From an uncultured Pseudohongiella sp. (GTDB lineage Bacteria; Pseudomonadota; Gammaproteobacteria; Pseudomonadales; Pseudohongiellaceae): a stretch of 64,000 nucleotides of DNA. Under the pieces are notes generated by a model. That model was given only the letters and a program-made list of their open reading frames with translations, was not told the origin of the DNA and searched no databases. The first letter of the stretch is position 1. Every line of letters begins with the position of its first letter. The translations under genes and the position numbers were made by a program. The stretch is taken from the NCBI GenBank assembly GCA_902531515.1, contig CACAEJ010000001.1, positions 1 through 64,000 on the forward strand, given 5' to 3'. Positions 39,909 through 49,207 of the stretch are shown here, in pieces.

Positions 39909-40451
39909 ATGCCACATTTAAATGGTGTAGTTTCCCATCTTTTACCAAAATACTTGACTTTATTTCACTCACTTGGTCGAGATAGAGAAGTTTTAGATTT
40001 AGCATGTGGCAACGGCAGGAATGGCTTATTTCTCTTAGGAAATAACATTCGCGTCACATTTGTGGATAAAAATGAAAAGGCGTTAGCCGAGATTTATTCC
40101 AGTATTAAGAAAAATGGAGGTCAGCGCTACAAGTGTTTACAGACCGATCTGGAAAAAGGAGAAAATAGCTTATTTGAGCCGGAGAGGTTTGGCACGATTT
40201 TAGTATTCAACTATCTTCATAGGCCATTATTCCCGTTAATCAGGTCGGCCATTTTAAAAGGAGGATTAATCTTTTATGAGACATTCACTACCGCTAATAC
40301 GAAATTTGGAAAGCCTAAAAATGCAAATTACCTACTGAAGGAGGGAGAACTTTTGGAAAAGTTTGAGGGCTGGGAAATAATTGAGTATTTTGAGGGGGTT
40401 AAACTTGACCCTCAAAGGTCTATCGCAAGTATAGTTGCCAGGAAACCCTGA
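39909..40451 (+). CDS. Class I SAM-dependent methyltransferase, TehB-like
   Basis: 180 residues. The SAM-binding motif VLDLACGNGRNGLFLL and an acidic residue at the end of strand 2 (VTFVDKNEKAL) are clear, followed by TILVFNYLHRPLFPLI and FYETFTTANTKFGKPKNANY. The last pattern is seen in small methyltransferases related to tellurite-resistance TehB. The substrate is unknown. It is divergent from cmoA and 6 nt from the next gene on the same strand. Confidence 0.85.
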   Translation: MPHLNGVVSHLLPKYLTLFHSLGRDREVLDLACGNGRNGLFLLGNNIRVTFVDKNEKALAEIYSSIKKNGGQRYKCLQTDLEKGENSLFEPERFGTILVFNYLHRPLFPLIRSAILKGGLIFYETFTTANTKFGKPKNANYLLKEGELLEKFEGWEIIEYFEGVKLDPQRSIASIVARKP

Positions 40452-40457
40452 TCTATC

Positions 40458-41192
40458 ATGACAAGAAATAAAACAGTTTCACTAAATAGAGGCAACACGA
40501 TCCAATTGCCGTATGATAACTGTCAGTGTGAGGTACTTCGCACAAATAGGAAGACGTTGACCCTATATATAAAGCACCAAAAAGTTTTGGTACGTTGTCC
40601 TTTGGGAGCCACTGATGAAGAGATAGATGAGTTTATTGACTCTAACTACGGTTGGATAATAGATAGATTGAAGGAGGAGCGAATCTTTCAAAAAGAAATG
40701 TTGAACATAGAAAATAACCGTAAGATTTTTTACAGAGCCAAGGAGCTAACGATTGTTCTCAGAGAGCGGCGGGAAAAAAAAATATTAGTTAGCAGAGACA
40801 AGTTTATAATTCAATGCAATGAGATTAATCCTTCGGCTGCAAAAATTCAGGTAGAAGACTACCTAATAGATAAGGCAAGTGAATACATCATACCAAGAGC
40901 TAAGGGCCTTGCTCAGCATTTAGGTGTAGACAGTAAAATCAAAGAAATAAAATTACGAAAAACCAAATCTAAATGGGGACACTGCACATCTAAAGGCATA
41001 ATTCAATTTAATTGGCTCATCATGCTCGCGCCTTATAGCATTATTGACTACATCATAACCCACGAGGTGTGTCATCTTATTCATATGGACCATTCTCGAC
41101 ACTTTTGGAATCTAGTAGAATCTATCTGCCCGGGTCATAAAGATTATGTAGCTTGGCTCAAAAACCATGAGCATCGTTTTTGGTTTGACTAG
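40458..41192 (+). CDS. YgjP-like zinc metallopeptidase (DUF45)
   Basis: 244 residues. The C-terminal zinc site is THEVCHLIHMDHSRHFW (HEXXH at 202-206, further His residues at 212 and 215), preceded by KSKWGHCTSKGIIQFNW, the signature of the YgjP/M48-like DUF45 family. No signal peptide, so it is cytoplasmic. The physiological substrate is not known. It ends 3 bp from the convergent trmB stop. Confidence 0.9.
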   Translation: MTRNKTVSLNRGNTIQLPYDNCQCEVLRTNRKTLTLYIKHQKVLVRCPLGATDEEIDEFIDSNYGWIIDRLKEERIFQKEMLNIENNRKIFYRAKELTIVLRERREKKILVSRDKFIIQCNEINPSAAKIQVEDYLIDKASEYIIPRAKGLAQHLGVDSKIKEIKLRKTKSKWGHCTSKGIIQFNWLIMLAPYSIIDYIITHEVCHLIHMDHSRHFWNLVESICPGHKDYVAWLKNHEHRFWFD

Positions 41193-41195
41193 AAT

Positions 41196-41885
41196 CTATT
41201 GTTTTTGATAAAGCAGGTCCCAAATTTCGTTCCCCAATTTTCTTCCTCGCCTTTCGAATTTTGTCTCTGGGCGCTTTGGATTTTCCCAAAAAGCTTTTGG
41301 AGCAACCGCATTTGACATTGAGGAAACACTTTCCAATACTTCAATCATATGCTCAGCGTAGGGTAACCAATCAGTTGCAAGATGAAGATATCCGTTACTC
41401 TTGAGCTTTCCTGAAATATTTTGTACAAATTCAGGTTGGATAATGCGTCGTTTGGCGTGCCGTTTTTTTGGCCAAGGGTCAGGGAAAAATACTAGAACAC
41501 GGTCAAGAGATTGTTCTTTAAAAGCGCTCTTAAAAACCTCGGCTGCATCATCACAAATTAGCTTTAAATTTTTTATGCCTAGCCGCTCTATATCGTTTAA
41601 TGTTCTCCCAATACCTGGTTTGTGGACCTCAATGCCAAGAAAATTAACTTTCGATTCCTCTAGGGCCATATTAATTAGAGAAGACCCCATGCCAAAGCCC
41701 ACCTCTACAGTAACAGGCAAGGAATTCTTGTAGATTTTATCTAGATCCAACGACTCTCCTGAAAAAGGAATAACATTATCACTGCACAACTTTGCGATGG
41801 CTTGCCGCTGAGAGCTGGTCATTCGCCCTGATCGTATAACGTAACTTCTTACCGGGCGATCTTTGCTGTGCTTATCTTTTATCAC
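41196..41885 (-). CDS. trmB: tRNA (guanine-N7)-methyltransferase
   Basis: 229 residues. Methylates G46 in tRNA. VEVGFGMGSSLINMA (SAM site), NFLGIEVHKPGIGRTL, and the catalytic segment FFPDPWPKKRHAKRRI are all present; the C-terminal TKFERRGRKLG is typical. It lies after the thiS/thiG remnant, as intact trmB follows thiG in pseudomonads. Confidence 0.96.
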   Translation of the reverse strand: MIKDKHSKDRPVRSYVIRSGRMTSSQRQAIAKLCSDNVIPFSGESLDLDKIYKNSLPVTVEVGFGMGSSLINMALEESKVNFLGIEVHKPGIGRTLNDIERLGIKNLKLICDDAAEVFKSAFKEQSLDRVLVFFPDPWPKKRHAKRRIIQPEFVQNISGKLKSNGYLHLATDWLPYAEHMIEVLESVSSMSNAVAPKAFWENPKRPETKFERRGRKLGNEIWDLLYQKQ

Positions 41886-41900
41886 TTTTGGTTAGCGATT

Positions 41901-42164
41901 TTAGGAAAAAGTTCCTTCTATTGGAGACGAGGCGCTTGCACAAAGTCTCCTTGGCATCCTCCCTGCAAGATAGGCGTCGCGGCCGGCCTCTATCCCTTTT
42001 TTCATTGCGGAGGGCATTAGTATAGGCTCTTTAGCCTCCGCAATAGCCGTATTAATTGATACACCATCACATCCAAGCGCCATCGCCACCTTAGCATCTG
42101 ATTTATAGACCATTACGTCAAAATTTTCTTTAACTGCCGTGCCGTTTAAAATTACAGAAATCAT
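41901..42164 (-). pseudogene. In-frame deletion remnant of thiS-thiG (thiazole synthesis)
   Basis: 87-codon open frame. Residues 1-14 ([14 protein letters not shown]) look like the start of the sulfur carrier ThiS. Residues 23-87 match the C-terminus of thiazole synthase ThiG ([37 protein letters not shown]), including its normal end. The bridge FDVMVYKSD resembles an internal ThiG strand, so two deletions may have occurred. Intact thiS plus thiG would take about 1 kb. The ThiS diglycine tail and the ThiG catalytic Lys region are gone, so no thiazole synthase can be made. The position between DUF423 and trmB is the ancestral thiSG site. Confidence 0.85.
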
Positions 42165-42173
42165 TTGAGGCTG

Positions 42174-42557
42174 TTATTTTTGAAAATTTGGTTTTGCTCC
42201 GAAAATGCAAAGAGCGATCCAGCCGAGTATAAAGAAAATTCCTCCAATAGGTGTAATGATTCCTATTCCGCGTACCTCAGTCAATGCCAAGAAATACAGG
42301 CTTCCTGAAAAAAGTATTATACCTAGTAAAAAAGAGTAAGCGCTGAATTTTAAGACGCGCACATGAGGAAAATGTAGGCTAAGCATACTTACGGCTAGCA
42401 TGGCTAATGAGTGGTACATATGATACGTGACACCAGTTTGGAATGTTCTTAAGAGTTCTTCCGTGATGGATTCTTTTAAAGTATGCGTAGTAAAAGCACC
42501 CAATAGGACCGCAATGAGTCCGTTTACTGCAGCTATTGATATTAAAGGGTGAATCAT
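42174..42557 (-). CDS. DUF423 membrane protein (YgdD family)
   Basis: 127 residues with four hydrophobic helices. The pattern LIAVLLGAFTTHTLKESI, then TGVTYHMYHSLAMLAVSM, GIILFSGSLYFLAL and ITPIGGIFFILGWIAL is that of DUF423/YgdD. Function unknown. It follows rpoH on the same strand, where pseudomonads carry DUF423 between mtgA and thiS. Confidence 0.92.
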   Translation of the reverse strand: MIHPLISIAAVNGLIAVLLGAFTTHTLKESITEELLRTFQTGVTYHMYHSLAMLAVSMLSLHFPHVRVLKFSAYSFLLGIILFSGSLYFLALTEVRGIGIITPIGGIFFILGWIALCIFGAKPNFQK

Positions 42558-42626
42558 TTAAAAGACAAGATTTTGTGGTGACAAAAAGCCGCAAATATTT
42601 AGTGGCTCTGATCGTAAAATTTCCAG

Positions 42627-43487
42627 CTAGGCCCGCATATAGACTTTAATTTTATCCATTGCGGTCTTCTCAAGTTGCCTGATTCGCTCAGCCGACACAC
42701 CGTACTTCTCTGCTAGATCATGAAGGGTTGACTTTTTATCACTCAGCCATCGGCTTTTAAGGATGTCTTGACTTCGGCCGTCAAGTTCAGAAATAGCGAG
42801 GCGCAAGTGGCTATTTGTTGCTTCCTCCCACTCATCATTTTCAATATTGACAGCAATATCCGAGCCTTTGTCCTCAAGAAAGTATGCGGGTGCTTTGTAA
42901 GGAATATCATCCTCACTGTCTGCTTCAAAATCAAATGACATATCATAAGCACTCATGCGCCCTTCCATTTGGCGGACCACTTTGGCGTCTACCCCTAGAC
43001 CCTCAGCAACCGCTTCGGTTTCCTCATTGTTCAGCCATCCAAGTTGTTTTTTTGAACTCCTCAGATTAAAAAAGAGTTTGCGCTGTGCCTTAGTAGTGGC
43101 TATTTTCACAATTCGCCAATTGCGCAGAATATATTCGTGCATCTCTGCCTTGATCCAGTGGACTGCAAATGACACCAACCTAACACCGACCTCTGGGTTA
43201 AAGCGCTTAACAGCCTTCATTAACCCAACGTTACCTTCTTGGATTAGATCTGCTTGAGAAAGCCCATAACCTGAATATGATTTGGCCATATGAACTACGA
43301 AACGGAGGTGCGCTAAGACCAACTGTCTAGCTGCATCAACGTTATCTTCATAATAGTACTTGTTAGCAAGCTCTCTCTCCTGTTCTGGAGTTAAGACAGA
43401 AATACTATTAACCGACGCGACATAGGCGTTTAGGTCTCGTCCGGGCATCGTTGGATGAATAGTTTGTAAATTTTTTCCAGTGTCCAT
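42627..43487 (-). CDS. rpoH: Heat-shock sigma factor RpoH (sigma-32)
   Basis: 286 residues. Region 2 ([58 protein letters not shown]), the RpoH box (QRKLFFNLR) and region 4 ([20 protein letters not shown]) are in order. Normal length. Downstream is DUF423; upstream lies a 431-bp gap and then ftsY, where ftsE and ftsX would be expected. Confidence 0.96.
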   Translation of the reverse strand: MDTGKNLQTIHPTMPGRDLNAYVASVNSISVLTPEQERELANKYYYEDNVDAARQLVLAHLRFVVHMAKSYSGYGLSQADLIQEGNVGLMKAVKRFNPEVGVRLVSFAVHWIKAEMHEYILRNWRIVKIATTKAQRKLFFNLRSSKKQLGWLNNEETEAVAEGLGVDAKVVRQMEGRMSAYDMSFDFEADSEDDIPYKAPAYFLEDKGSDIAVNIENDEWEEATNSHLRLAISELDGRSQDILKSRWLSDKKSTLHDLAEKYGVSAERIRQLEKTAMDKIKVYMRA

Positions 43488-43918
43488 TTCTAGAAACTAC
43501 CTAATAAATTGAGCTTGTCTCACTGTATACTCACAGCGCTTTAAACCTAGATCACTCCAGATTTTATCATTTTCTTCTGCAATTCGCCATTTCCTCGAAT
43601 TGCTTACCTTTTGGGGGTATCCAGCCTACGATTTATCAATCTAGGTGCAATTCTATGGAATCGCTACATAACAACCCTTATCATGCCTAGAAATGGGTGC
43701 TTCAAAGCGATTTTTCAACCATAAAGATGCGAATATTTTTATCAGACCGGATTAATTTAATATAGTTTTCTGCTTTTGGAATAATATCTGACTGACTTTT
43801 TAAGGGTTATATCTTGAAATTTACCACATTTTTACAACATTTAGACACTTTTAGTATGAAATAGATGCTTTTCGTAACCTTATTTCACTTTTGGGTCCCT
43901 TTAATGATTTTATAGGAA
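43488..43918. other. Intergenic region between rpoH and ftsY; ftsE and ftsX absent
   Basis: A 431-bp AT-rich stretch with stops in all frames and no recognisable protein. It presumably holds the rpoH promoter and a 5' leader on the minus strand; a TATACA-like element lies near 43526. In most gammaproteobacteria ftsE and ftsX fill the space between ftsY and rpoH; I see no fragment of either. Confidence 0.6.
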
Positions 43919-44830
43919 CTAATCAGAAAACAGAGCTGATATAAATAGTTTCGAATCAAAGGCTTTCAAATCATCAATCCCCTCACCCACTCCCACAAAC
44001 CGAATCGGCAGATTTAGCTTCTTTGAAATAGCAAAAATGATCCCGCCCTTAGCAGTGCCATCAAGTTTTGTTAGGGTAATGCCTGTCAATTCAGCATATT
44101 GATTGAAGCTTTCAGCCTGCGCTAGAGCGTTTTGACCGGTAGTAGCATCTAAAACCAGCAGTATTTCGTCAGGCAAACTATCATCCTGCTTTTTTAATAC
44201 CCTTACAATTTTTTCGAGCTCATTCATTAAATTATCTTTGGTATGGAGACGACCTGCTGTGTCGGCAATGAGAACATCAATATGTCTTGATTTAGCAGAT
44301 TGATAGGCATCGAATATCACGGATGCGCTATCGGAGCCCTTCTGCTGTGCGACAACCGGCACTCCGTTGCGAGAACCCCATACTTCAAGCTGTTCGACTG
44401 CTGCGGCTCGGAAAGTATCGCCTGCTGCCAACATGACCGATTGACCCTGGCTTTGAAGTCGTTTCGCTAATTTTCCTATAGTCGTCGTTTTACCAGCACC
44501 GTTAACACCGACGGTCAAGATCACAAACGGTTTATGCTGCTTCACGGTACAAAGAGGCGCAGAACAACTCTCTAAGATTGATTCTAATTCGTCTTTCACT
44601 AGCCGCATTAGCTGATCAGACTTGGAGGTGTCTTGATCTCTTGCGTGCAACTCTATCTTTTTTACTATTTCATTTGCAGCCTCGATACCGACATCAAAGC
44701 TAAGGAGCTGCGTCTCTATATCTTCGAGCAAGTATTTATCCACCTTATTCCTGCTAAGAAGTAGAGACTTTAGGCCATTGCTTAAGTGGCCTCGAGTTTT
44801 CGACAAACCTTGCCTTAATTGCTTCAACAA
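43919..44830 (-). CDS. ftsY: Signal recognition particle receptor FtsY
   Basis: 303 residues: NG domain only, without the long acidic A domain of E. coli FtsY. Docks SRP-ribosome complexes at the membrane. The GTPase P-loop [15 protein letters not shown] is at about 108-122, then [35 protein letters not shown] and [11 protein letters not shown]. It is divergent from rsmD across 165 bp, a common gammaproteobacterial arrangement. Confidence 0.95.
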   Translation of the reverse strand: MLKQLRQGLSKTRGHLSNGLKSLLLSRNKVDKYLLEDIETQLLSFDVGIEAANEIVKKIELHARDQDTSKSDQLMRLVKDELESILESCSAPLCTVKQHKPFVILTVGVNGAGKTTTIGKLAKRLQSQGQSVMLAAGDTFRAAAVEQLEVWGSRNGVPVVAQQKGSDSASVIFDAYQSAKSRHIDVLIADTAGRLHTKDNLMNELEKIVRVLKKQDDSLPDEILLVLDATTGQNALAQAESFNQYAELTGITLTKLDGTAKGGIIFAISKKLNLPIRFVGVGEGIDDLKAFDSKLFISALFSD

Positions 44831-44995
44831 AATTATTTACCTTAATAAATATATGGAACTAAAAATTCGCTAACGAATATCCTAACATTTGAACCGGGAC
44901 AGTAGAATTAACAAAAACGGCTAAACGGAATGACTGCAGTTAAAGACACATTGTAAGATTCCATCTATTGGGTCTTTTTTGATTGGTTAAAAACG

Positions 44996-45574
44996 ATGAC
45001 TAGTAACGACAATTCAGTCCGAATAATTTCAGGCAAGTACAAGTCGAGGAACATTAAGTTTCCTAGTCGGCCGCAGATCAGGCCGACAGGGAACCGGATC
45101 AGAGAGTCACTCTTTAATTGGCTTCAAGTTGAAATTTCTAACTCTCGATGCTTAGACTTGTTTGCAGGAAGTGGCGCCCTTGGGATCGAAGCGTTATCGA
45201 GGGGTGCCGCAGCCGCCACATTTATTGAATCAGATCGTGAAGCGGCATTTTATTTAAAAAAAAACTTACTAAGCCTTGATGCGACAAATGGTAGCGTAAT
45301 TGTGGCCGATGCCATAAATTTTCTTAAATGCTCAAAGGATATCGATCCATTCAATATTGTTTTTTTAGACCCGCCGTTTAAAGGCAGCCTTCTAGCTGAT
45401 TGTGTCGATCTGCTTGAGAGTAATTATATGATTTCAGATCATGGCAATATTTATATCGAAACCGAAACAGAGTTTAGTCAGGAGATATTGCCCATGAGCT
45501 GGCAGCTAAAGCATAAAAGACAAGCGGGGAGAGTATCTTATTATTTATATAAAAAATTAGATAAAAAGGTATAA
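44996..45574 (+). CDS. rsmD: 16S rRNA (guanine-966-N2)-methyltransferase
   Basis: 192 residues. VRIISGKYKSRNIKFP, RPTGNRIRESLFNWL, LDLFAGSGALGIEALSRGA and the catalytic VFLDPPFKGSL are in order. N6/N2 amino-methyltransferase of the RsmD family. It is divergent from ftsY; coaD lies 142 bp downstream. Confidence 0.94.
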   Translation: MTSNDNSVRIISGKYKSRNIKFPSRPQIRPTGNRIRESLFNWLQVEISNSRCLDLFAGSGALGIEALSRGAAAATFIESDREAAFYLKKNLLSLDATNGSVIVADAINFLKCSKDIDPFNIVFLDPPFKGSLLADCVDLLESNYMISDHGNIYIETETEFSQEILPMSWQLKHKRQAGRVSYYLYKKLDKKV

Positions 45575-45716
45575 CCGTCCCGTACAAATAAGTACCATGT
45601 CGGTCGGTCTTCCCGAAAGAATTGAGCAAGAATTTTGTTTGGTCGAGAACATTGATTGAGCATACCAAGGCAATTCGCTATTATGTTTCGTATCTGCAAA
45701 TGTAAACGGGGGAAAT

Positions 45717-46187
45717 ATGAGAATCGCGGTCTATCCTGGAACATTTAACCCGATTACGAACGGCCACACGGACCTTGTAGAGAGAGCAGCTGGATTGTTT
45801 GATAAGATTGTTGTCGCCGTTGGCACGAACACGCAAAAAGGAAAGGGGTTACCAGCAACTGAGAGAGTAGCTCTTGCAACCGAGGTTCTTAGGGAGATAG
45901 GTAATGTCGAAGTTGTATCCTTTGATGGTCTGTTAACTGATTTTGTCGATGAGAAAGGTGCAAATATAATTCTTCGAGGATTACGAACGGTTGCCGATTT
46001 TGAATACGAATTTCAACTAGTCGGAATGAATCGGGCTCTAAATCCAGAAATAGAAACAGTTTTTCTAGCTCCTGCAGAGCACTTGTCTTACATTTCTTCA
46101 ACCCTTGTTAGAGAGATTGCATTTTTCGGAGGCGATATTTCTAAGTTTGTCCATCCGGCGGTCGCAAAAGCAATTCTAAAGACTTAA
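45717..46187 (+). CDS. coaD: Pantetheine-phosphate adenylyltransferase
   Basis: 156 residues. Fourth step of CoA synthesis. The nucleotidyltransferase signature TFNPITNGH (residues 9-17), [30 protein letters not shown] and the ISSTLVREI motif are complete. The start has a strong purine-rich site (GGGGGAAAT) just upstream. It is convergent with mutM, 2 bp between stops. Confidence 0.97.
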   Translation: MRIAVYPGTFNPITNGHTDLVERAAGLFDKIVVAVGTNTQKGKGLPATERVALATEVLREIGNVEVVSFDGLLTDFVDEKGANIILRGLRTVADFEYEFQLVGMNRALNPEIETVFLAPAEHLSYISSTLVREIAFFGGDISKFVHPAVAKAILKT

Positions 46188-46189
46188 GT

Positions 46190-47005
46190 TCATCTTTGGC
46201 ATTTTTTGCAATAAACTGTGCTTCGCTGAGCAAGTCGGATCTCACAAAGAGGCTTTCGACAAGACTTGCATTTTTCTCCACTACGACCATAGACATTTAG
46301 TGACTGTCTAAAATATCCAGGATTACCATCGCCGCCTGTAAAATCTCGAAGAGTCGTCCCCCCAGCATTAATGGCCTCTTCGAGAACACTTTGTATCGAA
46401 AAAGCAAGCTTTTCGTATCGCTTAAGCGAAATTTTGCCAGCGGATATTTTCGGATTGATTCCTGCTAAGAAAAGTGCTTCATTAGCATAAATGTTTCCTA
46501 CTCCCACAACAATTTTGCTATTCATAATGAATGATTTTATTGAGACTGAACGTTTCCTACTCGCGAGAAAAAGATGCATGCCTCCGAAACCTTCATCCAG
46601 CGGTTCCGGTCCCAAATTTATAAGGAGAGGATGCGTATCTTGATTTTTGCTTTGCCATAAAACACAACCAAATCTTCGCGGATCTTTAAACCTTAGAATG
46701 TGACCTTCGTCGAAACAGATATCGACATGATCGTGCTTCCCGGGTAACTCGCCTTCTTTAACTATGCGTAAACTCCCACTCATACCGAGATGGATTAACA
46801 TTGTTCCCAAGCCATTTTCGAAAAGAAGATATTTCCCGCGACGTGTGAGTCTTTGGAATTTTAAACCTTCCAGTAACGAGGGAAGTTCAACTGGGACACT
46901 CCATCTAAGACTGCTTTGCCGTACGTAAATTTTCTTTACCCGATGATTGGTGATAAAGGGTTTCACCCCTTGGAGTGTGGTTTCGACTTCTGGAAGTTCA
47001 GGCAA
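46190..47005 (-). CDS. mutM: Formamidopyrimidine-DNA glycosylase
   Basis: 271 residues. Excises 8-oxoguanine. The N-terminus PELPEVETT supplies catalytic Pro2 and Glu3. The helix-two-turn-helix has GVGNIYANEALFLAGINP, and the C-terminal zinc finger pairs CKSC with CKKC. The segment GGTTLRDFTGGDGNPGYF is typical. Confidence 0.97.
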   Translation of the reverse strand: MPELPEVETTLQGVKPFITNHRVKKIYVRQSSLRWSVPVELPSLLEGLKFQRLTRRGKYLLFENGLGTMLIHLGMSGSLRIVKEGELPGKHDHVDICFDEGHILRFKDPRRFGCVLWQSKNQDTHPLLINLGPEPLDEGFGGMHLFLASRKRSVSIKSFIMNSKIVVGVGNIYANEALFLAGINPKISAGKISLKRYEKLAFSIQSVLEEAINAGGTTLRDFTGGDGNPGYFRQSLNVYGRSGEKCKSCRKPLCEIRLAQRSTVYCKKCQR

Positions 47006-47116
47006 CTTTTATTTACCAGTTTCAGACTAACTAATAGGTCACTTTGGAAGCAGTCGTTATAATCAATCTTTAAAGAGAAGTGAAGTATCTCTGAAAATCA
47101 TAGCGGAAGAAAATCT

Positions 47117-49123
47117 ATGCAGACGAAAATAATCCTGGGCGTTGATGCCGGCGGAACATTCACAGACTTCGTGTTAATTAGAATGGGAGAAACCATATCC
47201 GTTCGGACCCTGAAGATTTTATCTTCACCTGATGCGCCAGAGAAAGCCATCCTCCAAGGAATCGGAGAGTTAGGTCTTGTCTCCGAGTTAAAGAACGGAG
47301 ATATGGAAATTGTTCACGGCAGCACTGTTGCCACCAATGCAGTTTTAGAGAATAGGCTCGCAAAGACTGCATTCGTTACGAATCACGGTTTTAAGGATCT
47401 GCTAACCTTAGGGAGGCAAACGAGACCGGCTTTATATCAGTTGGAGTTCGAGCCGATTGTGCCACCAGTGCCGCGTGACCTGTGTTTTGAGGCAGGTGGT
47501 AGGTTAGGCGCAGATGGTTCTGTAATTGAAGGACTCGAGCAAGTTGAAGTCGAGAATTTGCTGACTCAAATAATTTCGCAAGACCCGGAGTCGGTAGCTA
47601 TTAATCTTTTATTTTCCTTTGTTAATCCGAAATTTGAAATAATACTGGAGAAGGCTATTGCAAAGAGACTGCCTTCTGTTTCTGTGAGCCGCTCTTCGGC
47701 AGTCTTACCAGTGTATAAGGAGTTTGAGAGAGGTGTTGCGACATGGCTAAATGCAGCATTACAGCCAGTAATTCATCGATACCTTGTTAGTTTGAAAGAG
47801 AACTTAGGCAACTCTAAATTGCAGATTATGCAATCTAGTGGTGAAACGATTTCAGGGGAAACGGCTGCGGAAAAAGCAGTAAATCTATTACTCTCGGGTC
47901 CAGCAGGAGGTCTGAAAGCTGTTCAATACATAGGAAAGGAGATTGGAGAAAAAAAATTAGTTAGCTTTGATATGGGAGGAACCTCAACAGACGTTGCCCT
48001 TATTGATGGAAAAATCGAAACGACAACTGAAGGTACTTTAGGGTCTTACCCTATCGCGGTGCCAATGTTAGATATGCATACGATTGGTGCCGGGGGTGGC
48101 TCGATAGCATTTATCGATGAAGGAGGGCTGCTTAGGGTTGGCCCACAGTCCTCCGGAGCCTCGCCTGGGCCGGCTTGTTATGCTAAGGGTGGACTAGAAC
48201 CCACAGTAACGGATGCTCACCTAGTATTAGGTAGATTGTCAGACAAATCGGGATTAGCTGGGGGTTTGAAGTTAGAGAAAAAATTTGCTATCGCAGCCGT
48301 GGAGAAGATCAGCTTTCCACTAGGGTTGAGTGTTGAAACGGTGGCTCGTGGCATTATTCAAATTGCGAACGAACACATGGTAGAAGCAATACGTTTAATT
48401 TCCGTAAATAGAGGTCACGATCCGAGAGATTTTACTCTTGTGAGTTTCGGTGGGGCGGGGGGTCTGCACGTATGTGAGATTGCAGAAGGGATGCAAATGG
48501 AAAGAGCTATTGTTCCTGCCTATGGGGGAGTGCTATCCGCCCTAGGTATGCTTGCTGCGGAGAGGGGACGTCAATTTGTTCATACTGTTAACCTTATCGC
48601 AGATAATTCGACTGAAAGAGATATTGATGAACGTTTGGCTAAACTTTCTGAAGAAGGACGCCGAGTCTTAATCAGCGAGGGTATAGATGAAGAGAATCTC
48701 AGGGTAGATTACTCTGCGGACTGTCGCTATCAAGGGCAGTCGTACACGCTGAACTTAGCCTGGGGAGGATTGCCTAACTTTTCGGTGCTATTTGCTGAGT
48801 TGCATCAATTGAGGTATGGATATTCGCTGAAGGAAAAGGTTGAAATTGTCAATTTGCGGGCAACTGTTCATACCCCGGCCAGGGATTTCAGTTTAACTGA
48901 TTTTCCGATAGATGATGACTTAAACAATTTCAACGTGAGTGTTAGAGATTCTGGCGAAACAGAGGAAGAATTGTTTCAAACGGAGGAATTAAAAGAAGGA
49001 AATAAAATCAACGGGCCGGTCGTGATTTCTCAGTATGCTTCTACGACATACGTCGCTCCAGGCTGGCAAGCCCATTTTGATGTGAAAGGGAATTTGTCTC
49101 TAACCATCAAGAAAGTGGAATGA
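47117..49123 (+). CDS. Hydantoinase/oxoprolinase A-family protein
   Basis: 668 residues. The ATP-dependent HyuA/acetone-carboxylase-beta-like fold: N-terminal phosphate site LGVDAGGTFTDFVLI, then HGSTVATNAVLENRLA, the central LVSFDMGGTSTDVALIDG and TIGAGGGSIAFIDEGG, and SFGGAGGLHVCEIAEG. Relatives hydrolyse N-methylhydantoin or 5-oxoproline and normally need a B subunit encoded next door. No B subunit is adjacent here: a TPR protein gene follows. The substrate is uncertain. The ATG at 47117 lies a short distance after GGAAG. Confidence 0.88.
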   Translation: MQTKIILGVDAGGTFTDFVLIRMGETISVRTLKILSSPDAPEKAILQGIGELGLVSELKNGDMEIVHGSTVATNAVLENRLAKTAFVTNHGFKDLLTLGRQTRPALYQLEFEPIVPPVPRDLCFEAGGRLGADGSVIEGLEQVEVENLLTQIISQDPESVAINLLFSFVNPKFEIILEKAIAKRLPSVSVSRSSAVLPVYKEFERGVATWLNAALQPVIHRYLVSLKENLGNSKLQIMQSSGETISGETAAEKAVNLLLSGPAGGLKAVQYIGKEIGEKKLVSFDMGGTSTDVALIDGKIETTTEGTLGSYPIAVPMLDMHTIGAGGGSIAFIDEGGLLRVGPQSSGASPGPACYAKGGLEPTVTDAHLVLGRLSDKSGLAGGLKLEKKFAIAAVEKISFPLGLSVETVARGIIQIANEHMVEAIRLISVNRGHDPRDFTLVSFGGAGGLHVCEIAEGMQMERAIVPAYGGVLSALGMLAAERGRQFVHTVNLIADNSTERDIDERLAKLSEEGRRVLISEGIDEENLRVDYSADCRYQGQSYTLNLAWGGLPNFSVLFAELHQLRYGYSLKEKVEIVNLRATVHTPARDFSLTDFPIDDDLNNFNVSVRDSGETEEELFQTEELKEGNKINGPVVISQYASTTYVAPGWQAHFDVKGNLSLTIKKVE

Positions 49124-49207
49124 TCCTCAAGATGTTCAAAAACGTATAGTATTAAATTCGAATTCTTCTTGGCCCAGTCCGCTTTTTGTCTCAAAATATG
49201 GTCTAAA

